Under the pieces are notes generated by a model. It was given only the letters and a program-made list of their open reading frames with translations. It did not search any database and had not been told where the DNA came from. The position numbers and the translations under genes are program-made. 49,469 bases of DNA, taken from positions 1 through 49,469 of the forward strand of contig JAKASG010000015.1 of the NCBI GenBank assembly GCA_021828285.1. The letters are read 5' to 3'. Positions 43,436 to 49,469 of this stretch are shown here, one piece after another. The stretch is from Acidobacteriota bacterium. Lineage in GTDB: Bacteria; Acidobacteriota; Terriglobia; UBA7540. Each line of letters starts with the position of its first letter. Position 1 is the first letter of the stretch.

Positions 43436-45328
43436 ATGAGATTCCGAGGATTCCGCCTGATTTGTTTTATTTTCTTCACAAGCGCTCCAGCGCTTTTCGG
43501 CACGCCGCCTCGCCGGCAAATTTCCATGCAGGATTTGCCGCGCATTTTCAAAAAACTCGACGTCATGATTCCGATGCGCGACGGCGTCCGGTTGCATACG
43601 GAAATTTATATTCCGCGCGAGTCCAGCGGCCCTTTGCCGTTTCTCCTCACGCGCACGCCTTACGGCCTGAACGACGACGCGAACGGCTACACTCGCATTT
43701 TCCGCCTTTATCGCGCGATGATTCCCGCCGGTTACATTTTTGTTTTCCAGGACATTCGCGGGCGGTATCTTTCCGGAGGGCATTTCGTGATGAACCGTGC
43801 CCCGCGCAATCCGGCCGATCCGAAGGCGATTGACGAAAGCACGGATACGTATGACACCATCGCGTGGCTGCTGAAGCACATTCCCAACAACAACGGCCGC
43901 GCCGGAATGCTCGGGATTTCCTACGGCGGATGGCTGACGACGATGGCGCTGCTCGATCCTCACCCCGCGCTGAAGGCCGTTTCCGAGCAAGCTTCGCCCG
44001 CCGATATGTTTCTCGGCGACGATTTCCACCACAACGGCGCGTTTCGCCTGAGCTACGGCTTCGAATACGCGGCGATGATGGAAACCTCGAAAACGAACTT
44101 CCACTTCGCCTTCAGCCGCTACGATACCTTCGAATGGTATTTGCTCGATCTCGGCCCGCTCTCAAACGCGAACGCCAAGTATTTCCACGGGACTTTGCCC
44201 ACCTGGAACGATTTCGTCAATCATCCGAACTACGATTCATTCTGGCGAAAGCAGGCGGTGTGGCCCTATCTCGCCCGGCTGCATCGCGTTCCGGTTCCGA
44301 ACTTGAATGTCGCAGGGTGGTGGGATCAGGAAGATTTCTACGGCCCGGTCAAGATTTATGAAACGCTCGAAAAGTACGATACCCGCCACGTGAACGATTT
44401 GATCGTGGGTCCGTGGAATCACGGCGGATGGGCGAAGGGTACGGGACGCACGCTTGGCCCCCTGGACTTCGGCAGCGATACGGCGAAATTCTTTCGGGAG
44501 AAAATTCAGGCGCCGTGGTTCGCTTATTGGCTCAAAGGCGAAGGCGCGCCGCCTTTCAAGGAAGCGATGGTCTTTATCACCGGGGCGGACGAATGGCGAA
44601 CCTTCGGCCACTGGCCGCCGCGACGCGGCGTCGAAGAGCGCAAACTTTACTTCCACGCCGGTCACCGGCTTTCCTTCGACGCGCCTGCTGCCCGTTCCGG
44701 CGTGCCCGCGAAAGTGCGGTTCGATAGCTACATTTCCGATCCAGCGAATCCCGTTCCTTATCGCCCGCGCCCGGTTCGTCCGACTTACCCGGGGCCGCGC
44801 TGGCCGGTCTGGCTTTTACAAGACCAGCGATTTGTGGAATTCCGGCCGGATACGCTGACGTGGGAAACGAAACCTCTCGATCACTCCGTTACGATCGCGG
44901 GAGACATCATTGCCCATCTCTTTGCATCCACGTCCGGAACGGATAGCGATTGGATTGTAAAGTTGATTGACGTTTATCCAGAAAAGGTCGCGTCCAAACC
45001 CCAAATGGGAGGGTACGAGCTGATCATCGCGGACGAGGTTTTTCGCGGGCGTTTTCGGCATAGCTATCGAATACCGGAGCCGATGACGCCGAACCATATC
45101 ATGCCCATTACCATTGACCTTCATACCAACGCCCACGCTTTTCTCTCGGGCCACCGGATCATGGTCCAGGTTCAAAGCACGTGGTTCCCGCTGATTGACC
45201 GCAATCCGCAGAAATACGTTCCCAACATTTTCAAGGCCAGAGCCTCCGACTACCAGAAGGCGACCGAGCGAATCTACCGTTCGCCGCAGTACAGCTCAAA
45301 CGTCGAAATTCCGGTGCTCGAGCGGTAA
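43436..45328 (+). CDS. CocE/NonD-family alpha/beta hydrolase (X-Pro dipeptidyl peptidase S15 type)
   Basis: 630 residues from the ATG at 43436, which opens a signal peptide (MRFRGFRLICFIFFTSAPALFG) after a GAGGGGAGCGAGA region. The N-terminal hydrolase core has FQDIRGRYLSGG and the nucleophile motif GISYGGW with Ser162. The C-terminal jelly-roll domain (from about 400) includes GHRIMVQVQSTWFPLIDRNPQ. Family members hydrolyse alpha-amino acid esters or acyl groups, such as beta-lactam side chains or cocaine. It should act in the periplasm or outside the cell. It sits between the HAD gene and the era group with no clear operon partner. Confidence 0.92.
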   Translation: MRFRGFRLICFIFFTSAPALFGTPPRRQISMQDLPRIFKKLDVMIPMRDGVRLHTEIYIPRESSGPLPFLLTRTPYGLNDDANGYTRIFRLYRAMIPAGYIFVFQDIRGRYLSGGHFVMNRAPRNPADPKAIDESTDTYDTIAWLLKHIPNNNGRAGMLGISYGGWLTTMALLDPHPALKAVSEQASPADMFLGDDFHHNGAFRLSYGFEYAAMMETSKTNFHFAFSRYDTFEWYLLDLGPLSNANAKYFHGTLPTWNDFVNHPNYDSFWRKQAVWPYLARLHRVPVPNLNVAGWWDQEDFYGPVKIYETLEKYDTRHVNDLIVGPWNHGGWAKGTGRTLGPLDFGSDTAKFFREKIQAPWFAYWLKGEGAPPFKEAMVFITGADEWRTFGHWPPRRGVEERKLYFHAGHRLSFDAPAARSGVPAKVRFDSYISDPANPVPYRPRPVRPTYPGPRWPVWLLQDQRFVEFRPDTLTWETKPLDHSVTIAGDIIAHLFASTSGTDSDWIVKLIDVYPEKVASKPQMGGYELIIADEVFRGRFRHSYRIPEPMTPNHIMPITIDLHTNAHAFLSGHRIMVQVQSTWFPLIDRNPQKYVPNIFKARASDYQKATERIYRSPQYSSNVEIPVLER

Positions 45329-45393
45329 GGCCCGGCGGGCCAACGGCGAGAATGTGCGGGCGAAAGGGTGGGGCAGGCGAGCGGCGCTTGTCA

Positions 45394-46296
45394 TCAATTT
45401 TCTTCGCGATAGTCGAGCTCAGCGAGCGTAGCCGGATTGTCGCGCCATCCTGGAGCGACTTTCACATAAAGCTCGAGATAAACTTTCGGCGGGAACAGCT
45501 TTTCCAATTCATGACGGGCCGCGATTCCAATCTGTTTGATCCGTTGCCCGCCGCTTCCGATGACGATCGCCTTTTGGGAATCTCTCTCGACAAGGAGGGT
45601 CGAAAAAATGCGAGTCAGTTCGGGCGTTTCTTCAAATCGGTCAATGAGCACGGCGGTCGAGTAGGGCAGTTCATCATGGGTTTGCAGGATGGCTTTTTCC
45701 CGGATGATTTCAGCCGCGAGGAATCGCTCGGGCTGGTCGGTGAAGAACTCCTTGGGGAAGTAGGCGGGGCCTTCCGGCAACCGGTCAATGACGGCTTTGA
45801 GCAGCTCTTCGAGCCCGTCGCCCGTGAGCGCGGAGATAGGAATGATTTCTTCAAACGAATGGAGTTTGGCGTAGCGGTCAATGAGCGGCAGGAGCGCAGC
45901 CTTGCGGATGGCGTCAATTTTATTGAGAGCCAGAATCGTGCGCGGACCGTGCTGCCGGATGAGTGAAACGGCGAATTCGTCGCCGCGCCCAAATTTTTGC
46001 GAGGCATCCACCAGCAGGATTGCCAAATCGCGCTCTTCGAGGGCCTGCCGCACGAAAGCCATCATCCGATCATTGAGGCGAGAAAGGGGCTTGTGAATTC
46101 CGGGCGTATCCATGAGGACGATCTGAGCGTCCGGGCGATGCACGGCGCCCAGAATGCGGTTGCGAGTAGTTTGCGGAGTGGGCGTGACGATCGAGACCTT
46201 CTCGCCCACGAGCGCATTGACGAGCGTGCTTTTGCCGGCATTCGGCCGTCCCACGATGGCGACGTAACCGGATTTAAATGGCGGGTGATTCGGCAT
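45394..46296 (-). CDS. era: GTPase Era
   Basis: 300 residues. The GTPase has G1 GRPNAGKS at 16-23, DTPG at 63-66 and NKID at 125-128. The C-terminal KH domain (about 205-290) includes VIGSGGQRIKQIG. It binds 16S rRNA and helps 30S assembly. Its start overlaps the CorC-like gene by 23 bp. This is the last gene of the phoH-ybeY-corC-era group on this strand, a conserved ribosome-maturation neighbourhood. Confidence 0.97.
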   Translation of the reverse strand: MPNHPPFKSGYVAIVGRPNAGKSTLVNALVGEKVSIVTPTPQTTRNRILGAVHRPDAQIVLMDTPGIHKPLSRLNDRMMAFVRQALEERDLAILLVDASQKFGRGDEFAVSLIRQHGPRTILALNKIDAIRKAALLPLIDRYAKLHSFEEIIPISALTGDGLEELLKAVIDRLPEGPAYFPKEFFTDQPERFLAAEIIREKAILQTHDELPYSTAVLIDRFEETPELTRIFSTLLVERDSQKAIVIGSGGQRIKQIGIAARHELEKLFPPKVYLELYVKVAPGWRDNPATLAELDYREEN

Positions 46297-47569
46297 GGGC
46301 AGAGTTGGCTGCGGGCGCCGGAGGGGCGAGCGTCAGCCGGACTTTGAGCACTCGCCGGCGATTGGCGTCGAGAACTTCGAAGGTGAGCGCGTCAAGCCGC
46401 AAAATCTCGCCGCGCACCGGCATGTGCCCCAATTTCGTGATCAGGAGACCCGCGACCGTCGAATAATCGCCCGGTTCGAATGTGCGGTCGAGCCGGTCGC
46501 CGATTTGGGCCAGTTCCGCGTCGCCGGCAACGAGATAGGTGTTCGGCGACTCCTCGACAATATCTTTGAGATGAGGGTCCACTTCATCTCGAATGTCGCC
46601 GACAATCTCCTCAACCAGGTCTTCGAGCGTCACCAGGCCCGCGACGCGGCCATATTCGTCAATCACAATCGCCAGTTGCGTGGTCGTCTGTTGCAGTTCT
46701 TTGAGCAGTGCGTGAATGTGCTTCGTTTCCGGAACGAAGCGCACGGGCTGGACGAGCGACCGCAACGTCATCTTCGACTGTTCTTCGGGCGGCAGGCCCA
46801 TCAGGTCGCGGACGCTGACGATGCCTTCGATGTTGTCGAGCTGAGCGGTATAGACAGGATAGCGCGTGTAACGGCGCTCGCGGAAAACTTGGCGAAGTTG
46901 TTCGATGGAAGAATTGATTTCGACGGCCGCGATTTCGGGACGCGGCGCCATGACTTCGCGGACCACTTTGTCTTTGAACTCAACCACGGATTGCAGCAGT
47001 TCCCCTTCGCTCTCTTTAATCAGCCCCTCCTGCTCGCCGGCTTCGATCAATTCCTGCAAACCTTCCTGTGGATTCGGGGCTTCGCCCGGCTCGGAGGGCG
47101 GTTCAAGAACCCGGCGAATCGTGTTCGAAATGAGCATAGGGAACGAAAAGGGCAGCGCCGCATAAACGCTCGCATGAAGCAGGGGAGTCATGCGCGCGAG
47201 GATCGGCTCCGGCTCGTCATGACGGGCGACCAGCTTGAAGGGAACAAACTGGTCGAAAATGACGACCACGCCGAGAACGACGACCGTGGCCACGGCCAGG
47301 TTTTGCCAAAGCGCGTGAGGCCGAACGAGCACAAGCCATCCCATCAGGCCCATGGAGAACAAACCCATTGCGGCGCCGTGAAGCGCCGAAAGCGAAACGC
47401 CCACGCGCTCGCGGTCGGCTCGTAAACGTCCGTCTGCGCCGGAGGGAAAAATCTTGAGCGCTGAAACAGCCGTCAGCCGCCGCATCAGAAGACGCAGGTA
47501 GGAAATGACCGCGCTCACGGCGACAAGGACCGCGAGAACGAAAAGCCAGAGAATGGAGATGGCTATCAC
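46274..47569 (-). CDS. CorC/HlyC-family protein with CNNM, CBS and CorC domains
   Basis: 431 residues. N-terminal transmembrane helices (DUF21/CNNM region, about 1-150) are followed by a CBS pair (about 210-330, MAPRPEIAAVEINSSIEQLRQVF..RYPVY) and the C-terminal CorC_HlyC domain (about 350-415, DYSTVAGLLITKLGHMP). Homologues are linked to magnesium/cobalt tolerance. It overlaps ybeY by 4 bp and era by 23 bp, so the group is translated together. Confidence 0.92.
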   Translation of the reverse strand: MIAISILWLFVLAVLVAVSAVISYLRLLMRRLTAVSALKIFPSGADGRLRADRERVGVSLSALHGAAMGLFSMGLMGWLVLVRPHALWQNLAVATVVVLGVVVIFDQFVPFKLVARHDEPEPILARMTPLLHASVYAALPFSFPMLISNTIRRVLEPPSEPGEAPNPQEGLQELIEAGEQEGLIKESEGELLQSVVEFKDKVVREVMAPRPEIAAVEINSSIEQLRQVFRERRYTRYPVYTAQLDNIEGIVSVRDLMGLPPEEQSKMTLRSLVQPVRFVPETKHIHALLKELQQTTTQLAIVIDEYGRVAGLVTLEDLVEEIVGDIRDEVDPHLKDIVEESPNTYLVAGDAELAQIGDRLDRTFEPGDYSTVAGLLITKLGHMPVRGEILRLDALTFEVLDANRRRVLKVRLTLAPPAPAANSAHAESPAI

Positions 47570-48078
47570 GGTCGTTTCGCCCTCGTGCGCGGCGCTCTTC
47601 GGGCAATGCCTCGCGCCGAAGCCACGCCGGAATCCAGAACGTCGCGCAAATTCAATTCAAGTTTCGTCATCTCACCGTGATCCTGCTCGTGATCGTAGCC
47701 GAGCAAGTGAAGCGCGCCATGCAGGATCAGCCAGCGCATTTCGTCAGAAAACGGATGTCCTTCGGCGCGCGCGTTGCGGCGGGCAGTTTCCGCCGAAATG
47801 ATAATTTCGCCGAGAAAGCCTCGGCCCTTTGCGCCATCCGCGCCCGGCTTTTCCCCTTCGCCGGGTGCGTTCCAGGGAAACGACAGCACGTCGGTGGCGC
47901 GATTCTTGCCGCGAAACTCCAGATTCAACCGCCGGATCGCTCGGTCATCAACAAAGCAGACGTTGAAGTGACGCTTGCCAAGCTCGAGCGCCGCGCTGAG
48001 CCTTTTGACGTACAACCGGATGGCTCCCGCATCAATCCGGGCGCCTCCCTGCAGATTGATGATGGACTCTTGTTCCAT
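47566..48078 (-). CDS. ybeY: Endoribonuclease YbeY
   Basis: 170 residues. The zinc motif HGALHLLGYDHEQDH (H120, H124, H130) follows the RATDVLSFPW segment characteristic of the UPF0054/YbeY family. YbeY acts in 16S rRNA 3' end maturation and ribosome quality control. It lies between phoH (78 bp upstream) and the corC-like gene (4-bp overlap). Confidence 0.96.
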   Translation of the reverse strand: MEQESIINLQGGARIDAGAIRLYVKRLSAALELGKRHFNVCFVDDRAIRRLNLEFRGKNRATDVLSFPWNAPGEGEKPGADGAKGRGFLGEIIISAETARRNARAEGHPFSDEMRWLILHGALHLLGYDHEQDHGEMTKLELNLRDVLDSGVASARGIARRAPRTRAKRP

Positions 48079-48156
48079 ATTCCTCGTCCGGCTTGCGTTT
48101 CCGCGAAAAACAACGGCGGCGCTCTCTTCGTCAGGCGCCAGGCGCAGCTTCCGCCG

Positions 48157-49131
48157 CTACGGGTTCTTGCGTCCGTTTTGGGCGGCCCGGTTTTGTTCGA
48201 ATTCTTCGTAGGCGCGAATGATTCTCTGCACCAATTGATGCCGCACCACGTCGCGCTCCGAGAAATAAACGAAGCTGATGCCGGGAACCTTCGCGATGAC
48301 GTTCACCGCTTCCGCAAGGCCGGAACGGCGGCCGTTCGGCAAGTCCACCTGCGTTACGTCGCCGGTGACGACGGCCTTCGAATTGAATCCCAGCCGCGTG
48401 AGGAACATCTTCATCTGTTCGCTCGTTGTGTTCTGCGCTTCATCGAGGATGACGAAGGCGTCGTTCAGGGTGCGGCCGCGCATAAAGGCGATGGGGGCAA
48501 TTTCAATTGCGCCGTGGTCAATGAGCCGCTCGACTCGCTCCGGATCGAGCACGTCGAAAAGGGCATCGTAGAGCGGGCGCAAATACGGGTCCACTTTGTC
48601 CTGGATCGTTCCCGGCAAAAATCCCAGGCGTTCGCCGGCTTCGACCGCCGGCCGGGCGAGAATTATTCGGGAGACGGCCTTGGTCAGCAGGGCATCCACG
48701 GCCATCGCGACGGCAAGATACGTCTTTCCGGTTCCCGATGGCCCGATGCCGAAGACCATATCGTGCCGGCGAATGGCGTCAAGATAGAGGCGTTGATTCA
48801 GGCTCTTTGGGGCGATGGACTTTTTCCCGAGCGAGCGCGGCCGGCCGGCTTCGGCAAGGCCTTTGAGCGTCGCCCCGGGATCTTCGGCCAGGATCCGCAG
48901 GAACACGCCAATGTCCGCCGCTTCCAGGTGAATTCCGGAGCTGACCAGCTCGTTATACTCTTCAACCAACTGGCGAGTCCGCAGGACATCCGCGTCCTCG
49001 CCTTCGATGGTGATTTGGCCGTCATCCAACTGCGTTGAAACCTTCAGCGTCCGCTCGAGCAGCTTCAGGTTCTCGTCCAGTGTGCCGAAAAGCTCGGCCA
49101 ATCCGCCACTGATTTTGACACTGGTTCTCAT
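48157..49131 (-). CDS. PhoH-like ATPase (YbeZ type)
   Basis: 324 residues. It has an N-terminal KH-like segment (to about 100), then the P-loop GIGPSGTGKTYLAVAMAVD (Walker A about 130-137), the RPAVEAGERLGFLPG motif and the Walker B-like DEAQNT. PhoH/YbeZ proteins are RNA-linked ATPases that work with YbeY, and the gene order phoH-ybeY-corC-era here supports it. This is the first gene of the group; no clear promoter was seen upstream. Confidence 0.95.
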   Translation of the reverse strand: MRTSVKISGGLAELFGTLDENLKLLERTLKVSTQLDDGQITIEGEDADVLRTRQLVEEYNELVSSGIHLEAADIGVFLRILAEDPGATLKGLAEAGRPRSLGKKSIAPKSLNQRLYLDAIRRHDMVFGIGPSGTGKTYLAVAMAVDALLTKAVSRIILARPAVEAGERLGFLPGTIQDKVDPYLRPLYDALFDVLDPERVERLIDHGAIEIAPIAFMRGRTLNDAFVILDEAQNTTSEQMKMFLTRLGFNSKAVVTGDVTQVDLPNGRRSGLAEAVNVIAKVPGISFVYFSERDVVRHQLVQRIIRAYEEFEQNRAAQNGRKNP

Positions 49132-49291
49132 AAACGCAGGGACGCGGCGCGCGCCTCCATTCGCGTATCAAAGGCCGCAGGCTGATCGTGAAGCATCAGA
49201 AGGGAGCACAATGTAGCAGAATTTATCAGCTAAATTCCACTCTTTCAGGCTAGCTGATCGGACTTCTGAAGTCAAGGCTGCGAGAAGGCGG

Positions 49292-49320
49292 TTGACCGCC
49301 GGGCCGCGCAGCTATAGAGT
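49292..49320 (+). promoter_or_regulatory. Possible sigma70 promoter of the last gene
   Basis: TTGACC (49292-49297), a 17-bp spacer and TAGAGT (49315-49320), about 40 bp before the TTG start codon. Confidence 0.4.
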
Positions 49321-49360
49321 GAAAGATGAGCCGCATGGACGGCGGCTTCGGGGTAAAGCG

Positions 49361-49469
49361 TTGAAAAAAGAAACTCTGATCACGGCCGCAGTTTTCCTGA
49401 TCGTAGGCTTCCTTGCGGGAAATTTTTACCGGGGGCAGAAAGATGCCTCCATGCCTGCGCCGGCGGCCG
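49361..49469 (+). CDS. Membrane-anchored protein, N-terminus only
   Basis: The frame opens with TTG at 49361 (after GGGGTAAAG) and runs off the window as (M)KKETLITAAVFLIVGFLAG..., a short basic start and one transmembrane helix. It then has a polar, Pro/Ala-rich segment. It resembles the anchor of acidobacterial TPR or zinc-ribbon membrane proteins, but only 36 codons are visible and the function cannot be assigned. Confidence 0.6.
   Translation, partial: MKKETLITAAVFLIVGFLAGNFYRGQKDASMPAPAA

Overview
The window is about 49.5 kb of GC-rich, densely packed bacterial chromosome. An acidobacterium is the best guess. The reasons are the ECF sigma factor paired with a PknB-type membrane kinase, the four TPR glycosyltransferase-like proteins, GlyGly-rich lipoproteins and gram-negative envelope genes (a LolA-like protein, a SurA-like chaperone, RfaE2). 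This is inference from gene content and style, since no rRNA or tRNA gene is present.

Layout. 1-2007 (minus): a kinase cut by the window edge, and its overlapping ECF sigma factor. 2388-4709: a secreted lipoprotein with two tandem Ig-like repeats and a strong terminator after it. 4824-5589 is a patch of gene debris: a frameshifted kinase P-loop relic, a decayed 431-bp copy of the neighbouring M1 peptidase gene, and the 3' part of a tmRNA gene. 5621-8131 (minus): M1 peptidase. 8237-10960: a 2.1 kb insert (HigB/HigA-like toxin-antitoxin plus a CPBP-zinc-ribbon membrane protein), flanked by 287-bp direct repeats that are copies of the groL 3' end and its terminator. 10796-12976 (minus): groL and groS, behind a sigma70 promoter overlapped by a CIRCE operator.

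13266-23346 (plus) is mostly core housekeeping: rfaE2, mfd, a SurA-like chaperone, a YhaM-like exonuclease, a BlaI-type repressor, a FabZ-like protein lacking its catalytic His, dusB, a TauE/DUF1634 membrane pair, and a PilZ protein. A secreted beta-propeller (minus) and a palindromic MITE-like unit follow.

24866-42410 looks like a surface/type IV pilus locus: a PilS/PilR-like two-component system with an orphan DNA methyltransferase overlapping it; three TMTC-like GT-C/TPR membrane proteins; three pilins separated by strong hairpins; an ABC exporter with a TPR partner; a fourth TMTC-like protein; and a LolA-like protein. Two pilins end in the same Ser/Thr-rich tail, and the TMTC-like proteins resemble eukaryotic O-mannosyltransferases, so a pilin or secreted-protein O-glycosylation system is the most interesting hypothesis here.

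42441-49469: a HAD phosphatase, a CocE-type hydrolase, and the conserved minus-strand group phoH-ybeY-corC-era. The window closes with the first 36 codons of a membrane-anchored protein.
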